Source: Thiomicrorhabdus sp.
GTDB taxonomy: Bacteria; Pseudomonadota; Gammaproteobacteria; Thiomicrospirales; Thiomicrospiraceae
Reading direction: 5' to 3'
DNA length: 64,000 bases
Assembly: GCF_963662555.1 (NCBI RefSeq)
Contig: NZ_OY759719.1
Span: 186,001-250,000, forward strand
The notes below the pieces were generated by a model that saw only the letters and a program-made list of their open reading frames with translations, was not told where the DNA came from and did not search any database. The translations under genes and the position numbers were made by a program. This document shows positions 18,044 to 27,081 of this stretch, one piece after another. Every line of letters starts with the position of its first letter. The stretch's first letter is position 1.

Positions 18044-18448
18044 ATGTTAAAAAAATCAATTGTTGTTTTATTAAGTAGCTCTGTTTTATTGGCTTCTGGC
18101 TGTGTCACATCACAGTCGGTGAGGGTGAGTAGCCACCAACAAGTCTCACCAAACACCCATGTAAGCTTGTACTTTAGCAGTAATGACCGTGCCAGAATCA
18201 AAGGCTACTACCTTTATAACTACAGAGATATGTACCGCAAACCTGGACATAGACCTCGTCATGTTCGTAGCTTCAAACATCATCACGCCTTGCCTAGAAA
18301 CGTTCACTACACAAGATTGCCTTACGAATTAGAAAGACGTTTAAGTCCATTGCCACGTGACTATATCCGTATTCGAATTGGTGATGATATTGCCATTATG
18401 AACGTTCGTACACGGATTATTTATGATTCTGTATGGTTCTTAGAATGA
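18044..18448 (+). CDS. Small lipoprotein, unknown
   Basis: A 134-residue lipoprotein. AGGAG eight bases upstream marks ATG 18044; the longer frame from 18020 includes the ribosome-binding site itself. The signal peptide MLKKSIVVLLSSSVLLASGC ends with a lipobox. The mature part is basic and rich in His, Arg and Tyr (HRPRHVRSFKHHHALPRNVHYTRLP), then closes with YIRIRIGDDIAIMNVRTRII, a strand-rich tail like that of RcnB-type periplasmic proteins. The family is not certain. The lipoprotein gene downstream has a similar composition, which suggests related roles. Confidence 0.72.
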   Translation: MLKKSIVVLLSSSVLLASGCVTSQSVRVSSHQQVSPNTHVSLYFSSNDRARIKGYYLYNYRDMYRKPGHRPRHVRSFKHHHALPRNVHYTRLPYELERRLSPLPRDYIRIRIGDDIAIMNVRTRIIYDSVWFLE

Positions 18449-18483
18449 TGTGCAAAAACCTCAACAAACAGATTTAAAAATTT

Positions 18484-18495
18484 ACCAGGCCTGGT
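18484..18495. repeat. CCAGGCCTGG palindrome, intergenic copy
   Basis: ACCAGGCCTGGT preceded by TTT, 35 bases after a lipoprotein stop codon and between two lipoprotein genes on the same strand. Confidence 0.9.
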
Positions 18496-18605
18496 CAAAG
18501 TCATCGAACAGGCTTGTTATCTCTTAAACAACTAACCGCAGTTGCAAGCAGCCAAAGCCTTGTGCAGTAAATAAATATTGGCAAGGTGAGTAGCAAGGAG
18601 TCGTC

Positions 18606-19292
18606 ATGAAAACATTAACGTTTTTTAAAGTTGGATTTATCGGGTTAAGTATCGCTTTAGTGGGCGGTTTATCTGGTTGTGTTCAACAAACCGTTGTAAA
18701 GTCTCATCACAGTGCTTACCCATATAATGATCGCCTATTGATTAGTTCTAACATTGCTTACTACGAAAGATATGGTTATCCAGCGGGATATGTTAGACCT
18801 TACTCTAACTCTTATTACCAACCAAAAACGGTGGTCGTTCATAAAGTTAAGCCGAAAGTAGCTCATGTTAGGCCGACCATCCGCTCACCGTATAATGCAT
18901 ATCATAAAGACGGTAGAGATAATAAAATGTACCACAAACCCGTCTATTCGAGAGTACCAGGCCTAGAAAAAAGATCGCATGATAATCGTTATGATAATAG
19001 GCGTGTTCATAATAGCTATAATGATAAACGTTCTAAACAGCCATACCAAAGCAATCGAAACAGGCAAGATAATCCTTACAACAAAATGCCTGTTAAACGT
19101 TATGAAAAGCCTCGTCCCGTGATGAATAAAAAACCGCAACCCAGCTCACATTCACAACCTAATCGCGGGTTAGTTGCTACTGCGCAACAGGCAAAAAGAA
19201 ATCACCAAATTGCTGATAATAGAAGTAAACCATCTTCTCGATTACTAAATGAACGTGGTGACCGTTCAAAACATACTAAAAAAGAACGGTAA
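18606..19292 (+). CDS. Low-complexity lipoprotein, unknown
   Basis: A 228-residue exported protein: signal sequence, lipobox LSGC near residue 25, then a long region dominated by Tyr, Asn, Arg, Lys, His and Ser without hydrophobic core (SYNDKRSKQPYQSNRNRQDNPY is typical, shown here only in part: NDKRSKQPYQ). It looks disordered and strongly basic, so it may bind cell-wall or nucleic-acid polyanions. AAGGAG lies before the ATG. A variant palindrome (CCAGGCCTAG) is embedded at 18957-18966. No family recognised. Confidence 0.7.
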   Translation: MKTLTFFKVGFIGLSIALVGGLSGCVQQTVVKSHHSAYPYNDRLLISSNIAYYERYGYPAGYVRPYSNSYYQPKTVVVHKVKPKVAHVRPTIRSPYNAYHKDGRDNKMYHKPVYSRVPGLEKRSHDNRYDNRRVHNSYNDKRSKQPYQSNRNRQDNPYNKMPVKRYEKPRPVMNKKPQPSSHSQPNRGLVATAQQAKRNHQIADNRSKPSSRLLNERGDRSKHTKKER

Positions 19293-19608
19293 GCTTTAAC
19301 GCGTTTCAAGGCAATGCCATTGCAGTATGTCTTAAATATATCAACTCCATTTAGCCTATACACTTTATCAACTCTACTTAATTTAAAGTGCATAGGCTAA
19401 ATTCAACAACCACTTTAATTTTAATAGCTCTGCAGCCCTCCTCTCTACGGCTAAAACCCACCATAAAACCCTATTAGATTTTTACACCTCTAACGAGTTA
19501 AAACATTAGCTCCCGTTAAATAAGCAAAAACGGTAGAATACTTAGAGCCCTTAGCCCTCTTACTAAGGTTTCTTAACATTATTTTCTAATTTTTAGACGT
19601 TTATCATT
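19293..19608. other. Gene-free stretch before the TRAP genes
   Basis: It contains one large hairpin (19349-19402), listed separately, and otherwise AT-rich sequence that presumably includes the TRAP promoter. No clear -35/-10 pair could be fixed. Confidence 0.4.
19349..19402. repeat. 19-bp inverted repeat
   Basis: ATTTAGCCTATACACTTTA (19349-19367) and TAAAGTGCATAGGCTAAAT (19384-19402) are complementary except for one position, with a 16-base loop. There is no T-run after it. It could end transcription of the lipoprotein gene or be a remnant of a small mobile repeat; only one copy was seen. Confidence 0.65.
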
Positions 19609-20193
19609 ATGTTGTTATCTGAAAAACTTACGTATTTAGTTATTAAGCAAAACCAGTTTCAAAAAGGCTTTGGGCAAATAGTCGCCTGGGGAACCTTATC
19701 ACTAGTATTAATTTCTGCTTTGGTGGTGGTGCTTCGCTACGGTTTTAATAGCGGTTCAATTGCCATGCAAGAAAGCATTATGTACAACCACGCCATTTTG
19801 TTTATGTTGGGAATTGCGTACACTTACGAGCAAGATAAACATGTAAGGGTGGATGTGTTTTATAGCTTATTTGATGAACGAAAAAAAGCCTGGGTAAATT
19901 TTTTAGGCACGCTTTTATTAGCTTTGCCTGTTATGTCATTTATTATTTGGTCTGGATGGGACTACGTTTTAACCAGTTGGCAGATCCATGAAGGCTCAGG
20001 TGAAGCTGGCGGCTTAGCGTATCTATACATGCTAAAAACCTTAATTATTATTATGGCAGGCCTGGTAATCTTACAAAGCCTATCTATTTTGATTCAATCG
20101 GCAATCACCTTATTTGCAGGTGATGCAACGCACCCCGCTCCAACAATCCCGTCTGATTCAGATCATAATCCAGAAACGGAGGGCAAACTATAA
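19609..20193 (+). CDS. TRAP transporter small permease (DctQ-type)
   Basis: A 194-residue protein with four membrane spans, the small membrane subunit of a tripartite ATP-independent periplasmic importer. The block QESIMYNHAILFMLGIAYTYEQDKHVRVDVFY is characteristic of DctQ proteins, in particular those of the mannitol/chloroaromatic type. It overlaps the large permease by one base (TAATG), so they are translationally coupled. No binding-protein gene (DctP or TAXI) lies on either side. Palindrome 20057-20065 is in frame near the C-terminus. The solute is unknown. Confidence 0.88.
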   Translation: MLLSEKLTYLVIKQNQFQKGFGQIVAWGTLSLVLISALVVVLRYGFNSGSIAMQESIMYNHAILFMLGIAYTYEQDKHVRVDVFYSLFDERKKAWVNFLGTLLLALPVMSFIIWSGWDYVLTSWQIHEGSGEAGGLAYLYMLKTLIIIMAGLVILQSLSILIQSAITLFAGDATHPAPTIPSDSDHNPETEGKL

Positions 20194-21566
20194 TGGAATG
20201 GTTAGCTCTCGTTTTATTTGCGTTGGTCTTTATTGCTTTATTGGTAGGTTTCCCTGTGGCCTTTACGCTTGCAGGCGTATCTCTTATGTTCGCTTTGGTT
20301 GCCAATCTATTTGGTGTATTTGATATGTCTTTTTTACAGAGTATTCCTAACCGAATCTTTGGCATTATGAACAACGCCAACCTTATTGCCGTGCCGCTGT
20401 TTGTCTTTATGGGCATTATGTTAGAGCAATCTAAAATTGCCGAATCGCTACTCCAAACTATGGAAGAAGTTATGCGAGGCATTAAAGGAGGCTTAGGCAT
20501 TGCCGTAATTATTGTAGGTGCGTTACTTGCCGCCAGTACCGGGATTGTTGGAGCAACTGTGGTGACCATGGGATTACTCGCTCTCCCCACCATGTTGAAA
20601 CAAGGTTACTGCCCTAAAATTGCAAGCGGTACTATTTGTGCATCGGGAACTTTAGGACAAATCATCCCTCCATCAATCGTACTGATTTTACTGGGTGATG
20701 TTTTATCCTCGTCTTACCAACAAGCACAGCTAAACCAAGGGATTTTTTCGCCTGAAACCTTATCGGTAGGTGATTTATTTGTAGGTGCTTTACTACCTGG
20801 TTTACTGTTGGTTGTTGCCTATATGGGCTTTATTTTATTTAAAGCCATTAAAAACCCAGAACTAATACCCAGCCACGCTGGCGAACCCGTTGCACCAGGC
20901 CTGGTAAAACGTGTTATTCAAAGTTTATTGCCGCCATTAATCTTAATTTTATTAGTATTAGGTTCAATATTAGGTGGGTTTGCCACCCCAACTGAAGCCG
21001 CTTCACTAGGTGCTTTAGGTGCATTAATTCTGGCTTTTTTAAACCAAAAACTCAAACTCAGTACCTTAAAAATTGTTATGCAAAATACGTTACAAGTCAC
21101 TAGCATGATATTTTTAATTTTTATTGGGGCGGCTTTTTTCTCGCTAGTTTTCCGAGGTCTTGGTGGTGACGACCTGATTACCAATCTACTCACCGATTTA
21201 CCTGGCGGAGTTTTTACTGCCATGTTGATTGTTATGATCCTAATGTTTATTCTAGGGTTCTTTTTAGACTTTATTGAAATTACCTATGTGGTAGTGCCGG
21301 TTGTTGCCCCTATTTTATTAATGATGGGTGTTGATCCAATTTGGTTAGGTATTATGATTGCTATAAATTTACAAACTGCTTTTTTAACACCTCCATTTGG
21401 TTTTGCTCTATTTTATTTACGTGGCGTTGCTCCGCCTGAATTGAAAACCACGGATATTTATAAAGGCACAATTCCATTTATTCTCATACAGTTGAGTATG
21501 CTGGTTGTGCTTGCCATTTGGCCTGAAATTGTCACTTGGCTTCCAAAATTGGTATATACCGCATAA
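20193..21566 (+). CDS. TRAP transporter large permease (DctM-type)
   Basis: A 457-residue membrane protein with about 12 spans, the ion-coupled transport subunit of a TRAP system. FVFMGIMLEQSKIAESLL near residue 70, ASTGIVGATVVTMGLLALPTML and GTLGQIIPPSIVLILLGD are the conserved DctM blocks. C-terminal NLQTAFLTPPFGFALFYLRG is also typical. Ions (usually sodium) drive uptake of an organic acid or similar solute delivered by a periplasmic binding protein that is not encoded here. Palindrome at 20895-20904 reads Pro-Gly-Leu. Confidence 0.92.
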   Translation: MEWLALVLFALVFIALLVGFPVAFTLAGVSLMFALVANLFGVFDMSFLQSIPNRIFGIMNNANLIAVPLFVFMGIMLEQSKIAESLLQTMEEVMRGIKGGLGIAVIIVGALLAASTGIVGATVVTMGLLALPTMLKQGYCPKIASGTICASGTLGQIIPPSIVLILLGDVLSSSYQQAQLNQGIFSPETLSVGDLFVGALLPGLLLVVAYMGFILFKAIKNPELIPSHAGEPVAPGLVKRVIQSLLPPLILILLVLGSILGGFATPTEAASLGALGALILAFLNQKLKLSTLKIVMQNTLQVTSMIFLIFIGAAFFSLVFRGLGGDDLITNLLTDLPGGVFTAMLIVMILMFILGFFLDFIEITYVVVPVVAPILLMMGVDPIWLGIMIAINLQTAFLTPPFGFALFYLRGVAPPELKTTDIYKGTIPFILIQLSMLVVLAIWPEIVTWLPKLVYTA

Positions 21567-21580
21567 AATCTAAGTGTATA

Positions 21581-21612
21581 AAAAGCTCCTATACGCACTA
21601 TTGGGGCTTTTA
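21581..21612 (+). terminator. Terminator of the TRAP genes
   Basis: AAAAGCTCC (21581-21589) pairs with GGGGCTTTT (21603-21611) with one G-T pair, and ends in a short T-run. It lies 15 bases after the large-permease stop. Confidence 0.7.
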
Positions 21613-21677
21613 AGCCACTTCTACATAAGCTAGAATCAACCACTATTTTTTAACACAACTAGGCCAAAAAACTTCTA

Positions 21678-23801
21678 ATGAGTGCCAACCAACAACTTCT
21701 TCAGCTTGAAAAAACGGTACAACGGTTAAAAGAAGAGCAAGAAAATAAACGTGAAATTTTTGAAGCACTTCACGACGGCATCATTGTGTTCAAACCAAGC
21801 CTATCAATTAAAAATATCAACAATCAAGCTAAGAAATTACTGTCGATTAATTCCAAATATCATCCTGCAAAAGATCGACTGTCATTTTTCAAAAATAAAA
21901 AAGCCACCCTAGTTTTCAAATTAGACTCCTGGTTAAACTGTGTTAAAGATAACCCCTCTTCTGAAGCGACCGAAACCTTAGTTTGGTATACCGAGCCTGA
22001 AACTCTTAAAGTGAAGCCGCTACTACTCAGTGCTAAGGCGTTGCTGAATAAAAAAGGCAAAGTTAAAAATATACTTTTAGCCATATATGACCGCAGTATT
22101 CATAGCCTAGCAGATGAACAAAAACGATTAATGCAAGCCGCGTTTAACAGTTTTAATGCACAATTCATCTCAAACGAAAAGGGCTTTATTATTAAAGCCA
22201 ATGACAGTTTTCTTGCGATGACGAGCCTAACTCCGGCCTGTTTACAGCAAATGACTCTAATGGATTGGTTAGAAAAACAAGTTGTATTTAATGAAAACAA
22301 CAGCAGTTTTTTAAAAACATTACTGGTTCAACGATTTTGGAGTGGTGAAGTTGAAATACATCCCAACGCAATTGATACCTTTTATGCGGTTCTTAGTATT
22401 TCAATGATTGCTGACAAAGACTCTAATGTTGAACATTACATTGTCACACTACAAAACATAACCGACATCAAAGAAGCTCATCAAAAAATTGAACACCTAG
22501 CGTTTTATGATGCATTAACAGGCCTGGCGAATCGTAAATTGGCTATTGAATATGTCAACACTGCAATTAAAACCCACCGTCGCCATAAAACCTATAGTGC
22601 TCTTATAGCGGTCAATATGGACCGTTTTAAAAGCATTAACGATGCCTTTGGACGAAAAACTGGTGACCGTTTTTTACGCAAAGTCTCTTTTGTATTAAAA
22701 CGAGTATTAAGAGAAGAAGACCAAATAGCTCGTGTAGGAGGTGATGAATTTATTATTGTCACTCAAGATCGAGATGAAAGCCCTGAGCAAACTACTCGCA
22801 ACGCCCAAAAATTATCACAAAAGATTTTTCACGCTTTAAACCACCATTTTTTAGTGGATGAACTTACTTTACACAGCTCAGCCAGGATTGGCATAGTCTT
22901 ATTTCCTGGTAGCGAGAGTGATTCAGCTGAATCTCTATTGATAAAGGCAGACTTAGCTGTAAGTAAAGCAAAAGAAGTTAAGATGAAACATAAAATTTTC
23001 TTGTATGAATCGGCTCTTTCAGAAGAGGCTAAGAGTCGCCGACAACTTGAAAACGACCTACTGCTTGCTCATAAAAGAAATGAGATTGAGCTCTACTATC
23101 AGGCTCAAATAGATTGCCATAACACCTTACATGGTGCTGAAGCCCTAGCGAGATGGAACCATCCTGAACATGGTTATATCTCTCCTTATAAATTTATTAA
23201 GATTGCTGAAGAGAGCCGTCAAATTTTAAAACTGGGTGCTTGGATTATGCATCAAGCCTTTGTTCAGGCTAAAAAATGGAGTCAAAAACACGCTAACTTT
23301 AATCTCTCAATTAATATTAGCCCGATTCAATTTCATGAAGCAGACTTCATTGAAAACGTACTTTCTATACTTGAAGAAACAAAAGTCAAACCTCAAAACC
23401 TCACCTTGGAATTAACCGAAGGGGTATTAATTTCAGACACCGAAAGTGCCGTTAAAAAAATAAAACGTTTAGTACAACTGGGCTTCAAAATTTCCATCGA
23501 TGACTTTGGCACGGGTTATTCATCGTTGAGTTATTTTCAAAAACTTCCAATTAATGAATTAAAAATTGATAAAAGCTTTATTTCTCGAGTGCCTGAGAGC
23601 AAAGAAGATGTTGCTATAATTGAATCCATTGTAAGACTTGCTCAAAGTAAAAATCTTTGGATTGTTGCTGAAGGCGTTGAAACTCAAGAACAGCTTGATT
23701 TTTTGAAAGCTCAACCCAATAATATTCTTATTCAAGGTTATCTCTACAGTACTCCTTGTCCTTCAAAAGAATTTGAAGAATCGTTCCTAAGTGAACGATA
23801 A
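21678..23801 (+). CDS. PAS-GGDEF-EAL cyclic-di-GMP protein
   Basis: A 707-residue cytosolic protein without membrane spans. A short coiled coil opens it (QLEKTVQRLKEEQ), then two PAS-like domains (about 25-140 and 150-270), a GGDEF domain (about 285-440) and an EAL domain (about 455-700). The synthase motif is intact (ARVGGDEF), with an inhibitory RxxD site (REED) nine residues before it. The hydrolase side carries EAL (GAEALARW), ELTEG and DDFGTGYSS. It may therefore make or break c-di-GMP. The next gene is a close paralogue. CAGGCCTGG at 22519-22527 encodes part of the LTGLANR motif. Confidence 0.93.
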   Translation: MSANQQLLQLEKTVQRLKEEQENKREIFEALHDGIIVFKPSLSIKNINNQAKKLLSINSKYHPAKDRLSFFKNKKATLVFKLDSWLNCVKDNPSSEATETLVWYTEPETLKVKPLLLSAKALLNKKGKVKNILLAIYDRSIHSLADEQKRLMQAAFNSFNAQFISNEKGFIIKANDSFLAMTSLTPACLQQMTLMDWLEKQVVFNENNSSFLKTLLVQRFWSGEVEIHPNAIDTFYAVLSISMIADKDSNVEHYIVTLQNITDIKEAHQKIEHLAFYDALTGLANRKLAIEYVNTAIKTHRRHKTYSALIAVNMDRFKSINDAFGRKTGDRFLRKVSFVLKRVLREEDQIARVGGDEFIIVTQDRDESPEQTTRNAQKLSQKIFHALNHHFLVDELTLHSSARIGIVLFPGSESDSAESLLIKADLAVSKAKEVKMKHKIFLYESALSEEAKSRRQLENDLLLAHKRNEIELYYQAQIDCHNTLHGAEALARWNHPEHGYISPYKFIKIAEESRQILKLGAWIMHQAFVQAKKWSQKHANFNLSINISPIQFHEADFIENVLSILEETKVKPQNLTLELTEGVLISDTESAVKKIKRLVQLGFKISIDDFGTGYSSLSYFQKLPINELKIDKSFISRVPESKEDVAIIESIVRLAQSKNLWIVAEGVETQEQLDFLKAQPNNILIQGYLYSTPCPSKEFEESFLSER

Positions 23802-23890
23802 AATCAAATTTCGCATTCTCAATACTCGACCTTTTTATTTTTTTGTGTATTATGTCTGTAACTTACTTACATAATCTACGCTTCTGACTT

Positions 23891-26026
23891 ATGCCTGCAA
23901 ATCAACCAAATGCTTATGTTAGCCATTTTATCGGCAAACTCAATAAAGCACATGATATAGAAAAGCAGCATATAGCTGACAGTTTTCATGATGGTTTGCT
24001 GCTACTATCAATAACGCTAAAACCTTTATTGTTCAACCAAGAAGCTCAACAATACTTTACCCAGCAGCCAGATTCAGACAGCCTATTTGATCATATTGAA
24101 ATATATAGCCAAAAACGTCATCAAACCGTGTTTGACCTTAAAGAATGGCTACTTAAAAATAGACTAAAACCCAATAGTGATACAAGTCCGCTTTTATGGA
24201 TAAAAACCCATAAAAAAAGCAAACAAAAAAATAAACCTTTAATTCCTGTTGTCATCACCGTCCATAAAATACAATCTAGTCAAAATAAAACCCAAAGCCT
24301 CTTGGTGCTATTTCAAGATCAATCCTTACAGATTCAAGCACAAGCCCAACTAAAACTTATAGAGGCAAGTTATGCCGGACAATTCATTACTGATCCGCAT
24401 GGTTTTATTATCCAGCCAAATTACGCTTTTTCTGCTTACACGGGTTTAAGCTCTGACAAGCTTGCCAATATGACCTATATAGAATGGTTAAAAAAACAAG
24501 TTATATTTAAGATTCCTTTTGACTCCGTTATGCAAGCCCTTTTAGAGGAAGGTTGTTGGAGCGGTGAAGTCAAGTTGACCCCTTCAGAAAACACTCAGTA
24601 TATTTCCATTCTAAGCCTATCAATGCTGACCGATAGCAATCGTAATATCGAGCACTTTATTGGTGTATTGCAGGATATAACTGACATTTATGAAGCACAA
24701 AGTAAAATAGAACGTTTAGCGTATTACGACAATTTAACAGGCCTGGCAAATCGTAACTTGCTTAACAATAGTCTTGATTCTGTGCTTAGAAATCAAAACA
24801 ATGCCTGTCATCATTCTGGTGTTATTCTTATCGACTTAGATAACTTCAAAATGATAAACGATACCTTAGGTCACGGTATAGGGGATAAGTTACTCATTTC
24901 TGTCTCCAAAAAATTACAGGCTCTCGTTTCCGATAACGAACTCGTTGTTAGGTTAGACGGTGATGAGTTTGCCGTGTTTATTAAAGAAACAAGTCAAGAT
25001 GAGATAGAGGCCAAAACTCAACTTCTTAATTTTGCTCATAACATAAGACAGGCCCTTGATGATCGCTATCAGATAGCCAATCATTCTCTAAAGATCTCTT
25101 CTAGTATTGGAGCCTATCTATTTAACAACTCTCTACATGGCACAAACACTGATGTCATTATGGGCTACAGTAACTTAGCTATGCATGAGGCCAAAAATTT
25201 AGGCGGTAATCAGGTCTACTTATTTGAAGAAAAGTTAAGAGATATTGCCAAACAGCGTTTAGAGATGCTGCAAGCTTTAAACCATTCAGAGTTAGATGAT
25301 GAATTTGAACTTTATTATCAGGCACAAGTTAATTCGCAGGGCCAAACCATTGGTGCAGAAACCTTATTGAGATGGTTTCATCCACACTTAGGTTTGGTAC
25401 CTCCAAATCAATTCATCCCAATTGCTGAGGAAGGCCGTCAAATTATTAAGATAGGTCTTTGGGTAATGAACAAGGCTTTTTTGCAAGCAAAAGCATGGAA
25501 CAAAACACACCCTAAAATGCGGATATCTATTAATATAAGTCCTATTCAATTTCACGAACATAGTTTTGTAGAACTGGTTATTGGACTCGTAAAATTCACT
25601 CAAGTTAACCCTAAAAATATCACTTTAGAACTTACCGAAGGTGTCTTAATCCGTAATATAGACTTGGCTTTACAAAAAATTAAGCACTTAGTGAGCCTAG
25701 GATTTGATGTATCAATTGATGATTTTGGTACGGGTTATTCATCTTTAAGTTATTTACAAAAACTACCAATTCGTGAATTAAAAATTGATCAAAGCTTTAT
25801 TCAACGCATACCTGAAAGTGAAGATGATATTGCCATTATTGATTCAATTGTCCGCCTTGCTCAAACCAAGAACCTAAATATCGTTGCTGAAGGTGTAGAA
25901 ACTCAAAGCCAAGCCGATTTTATACACACTCTTAACAAAGATATCCTGATACAAGGATATTTCTACTCTAAGCCATGCACAGCAACAGAATTTGAAACTA
26001 AGTTTCTCACGTCTATCAAAAAATAA
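23891..26026 (+). CDS. PAS-GGDEF-EAL paralogue with altered motifs
   Basis: A 711-residue protein with the same domain order as the gene 90 bases upstream and clearly alignable to it (for example IEWLKKQVIF, DDFGTGYSSLSY, ELTEGVLI). It differs at key places: GGDEF reads DGDEF, the RxxD inhibitory site is replaced by SDNE, and EAL reads ETL. Synthase activity is probably reduced or lost; ETL variants can still hydrolyse c-di-GMP because the metal-binding Glu remains. I infer a tandem duplication after which this copy became a hydrolase or sensor. CAGGCCTGG at 24738-24746 sits at the same codons as in the first copy. Confidence 0.92.
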   Translation: MPANQPNAYVSHFIGKLNKAHDIEKQHIADSFHDGLLLLSITLKPLLFNQEAQQYFTQQPDSDSLFDHIEIYSQKRHQTVFDLKEWLLKNRLKPNSDTSPLLWIKTHKKSKQKNKPLIPVVITVHKIQSSQNKTQSLLVLFQDQSLQIQAQAQLKLIEASYAGQFITDPHGFIIQPNYAFSAYTGLSSDKLANMTYIEWLKKQVIFKIPFDSVMQALLEEGCWSGEVKLTPSENTQYISILSLSMLTDSNRNIEHFIGVLQDITDIYEAQSKIERLAYYDNLTGLANRNLLNNSLDSVLRNQNNACHHSGVILIDLDNFKMINDTLGHGIGDKLLISVSKKLQALVSDNELVVRLDGDEFAVFIKETSQDEIEAKTQLLNFAHNIRQALDDRYQIANHSLKISSSIGAYLFNNSLHGTNTDVIMGYSNLAMHEAKNLGGNQVYLFEEKLRDIAKQRLEMLQALNHSELDDEFELYYQAQVNSQGQTIGAETLLRWFHPHLGLVPPNQFIPIAEEGRQIIKIGLWVMNKAFLQAKAWNKTHPKMRISINISPIQFHEHSFVELVIGLVKFTQVNPKNITLELTEGVLIRNIDLALQKIKHLVSLGFDVSIDDFGTGYSSLSYLQKLPIRELKIDQSFIQRIPESEDDIAIIDSIVRLAQTKNLNIVAEGVETQSQADFIHTLNKDILIQGYFYSKPCTATEFETKFLTSIKK

Positions 26027-26094
26027 TCCTTTTCTCGCTCTCTTCCATCTGCCTTTTTCTGACAATTCTGAACCTATTGCACAACATTGATGCA

Positions 26095-26108
26095 AATTGT
26101 TAACAAAT
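26095..26108 (+). promoter_or_regulatory. Putative enhancer (UAS) for the sigma-54 activator
   Basis: AATTGT-TA-ACAAAT, containing the perfect palindrome TTGTTAACAA, about 82-95 bp upstream of the sigma-54-type promoter at 26190. A near-identical site lies at 36177-36190 upstream of cyanase. Confidence 0.6.
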
Positions 26109-26189
26109 TAAGACATATAAATACACATAAAAGTTAAGCTATATTAAGTTATCTGTATAACATATTGATTTTAATGAATAATTAAAAAT

Positions 26190-26205
26190 TGGCCATATAA
26201 ATGCG
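26190..26205 (+). promoter_or_regulatory. Sigma-54-type -24/-12 promoter of the ABC operon
   Basis: TGGCCATATAAATGCG has GG and GC ten bases apart, the spacing required for sigma-54, with TGGC and TGC conserved. Transcription would start near 26216, leaving about 30 bases of leader before the ABC gene. Confidence 0.6.
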
Positions 26206-26245
26206 TTATATCGATTAAATAATAAAACTAATCAGGATTTTATTT

Positions 26246-27031
26246 ATGTCAGCTTCAAACATTTGGATCTCAGATCTAACACATTACTACAATAAAAAAC
26301 AAACATCGCCAACACTTGACGATATCAATTTAACCATACCTAAAGGCCAATTAACCGCCTTAATTGGTCGAAGTGGCTGCGGTAAATCTACCTTGCTACA
26401 GATGATGGCAGGCCTTCTTATGCCTTCAGAAGGTGCTGTGCGTATTAACGCTCATACCGTACTTAAGCCAAATGCAAAGTGGAACATGATGTTCCAAAAA
26501 CCATCGTTATACCCATGGATGACAGTTAGAGAAAACGCTGCTTTATCACTTGTTTTTGCTGGAACTTACAAAGGCAATGAAGATCGTGTTGAAAACCTAC
26601 TCGATATGGTTGGCCTTTCTGAGCACAAAGACAAAAATGTACAACAACTTTCAGGCGGACAGCAACAACGTGTTGCTTTAGCACGCTCATTAGCTGCCGA
26701 GCCAGAAGTACTACTCTTAGATGAACCATTTTCTGCACTTGATGCATTTACCCGCTCTGCTTTACAAACAGAAGTTGCACAAATCTGTCATGACCAAGGT
26801 ATTACGATGGTACTTGTTACCCACGATATTGAAGAGGCTGTGGCCATGGCTGATAAAGTTGTGATTATGAATCACAACCCTGGCCGTATTGTGGGTTCAT
26901 TGGACGTACCTGTTGATTACCCTCGCGACCGTAACGCCCCAGAATTTATTGCTTTGAAAGAGCAGTTATTTGAAGAGTTTGAAAAAATCGACCAGGCCAA
27001 GCAACTCGAACTTAAAGAGCAAGCCTCTTAA
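26246..27031 (+). CDS. ABC transporter ATP-binding protein (NrtD/SsuB/CynD type)
   Basis: A 261-residue ATPase that powers an importer of the nitrate/sulfonate/taurine/cyanate class. Walker A (GRSGCGKST), Q-loop (MFQKPSLYPWMT), signature LSGGQQQRVALARSL, Walker B (LLLDEPFSALD) and the switch histidine (VTHDIEEA) are all present. AGGA precedes the ATG. The binding protein and permease follow in order, forming a three-gene operon. A sigma-54-type promoter upstream and cyanase 9 kb away suggest a nitrogenous substrate, possibly cyanate, but the family also serves sulfonates. Confidence 0.92.
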   Translation: MSASNIWISDLTHYYNKKQTSPTLDDINLTIPKGQLTALIGRSGCGKSTLLQMMAGLLMPSEGAVRINAHTVLKPNAKWNMMFQKPSLYPWMTVRENAALSLVFAGTYKGNEDRVENLLDMVGLSEHKDKNVQQLSGGQQQRVALARSLAAEPEVLLLDEPFSALDAFTRSALQTEVAQICHDQGITMVLVTHDIEEAVAMADKVVIMNHNPGRIVGSLDVPVDYPRDRNAPEFIALKEQLFEEFEKIDQAKQLELKEQAS

Positions 27032-27081
27032 TTTAATACCCTATTTAATTACCCAATTTTTTGTTTTTAAGGAGATTTACC

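Noticed and set aside
17902..18201. A 99-codon minus-strand frame opposite the lipoprotein gene
   Set aside because: The opposite strand has a lipoprotein with a clear ribosome-binding site and lipobox.
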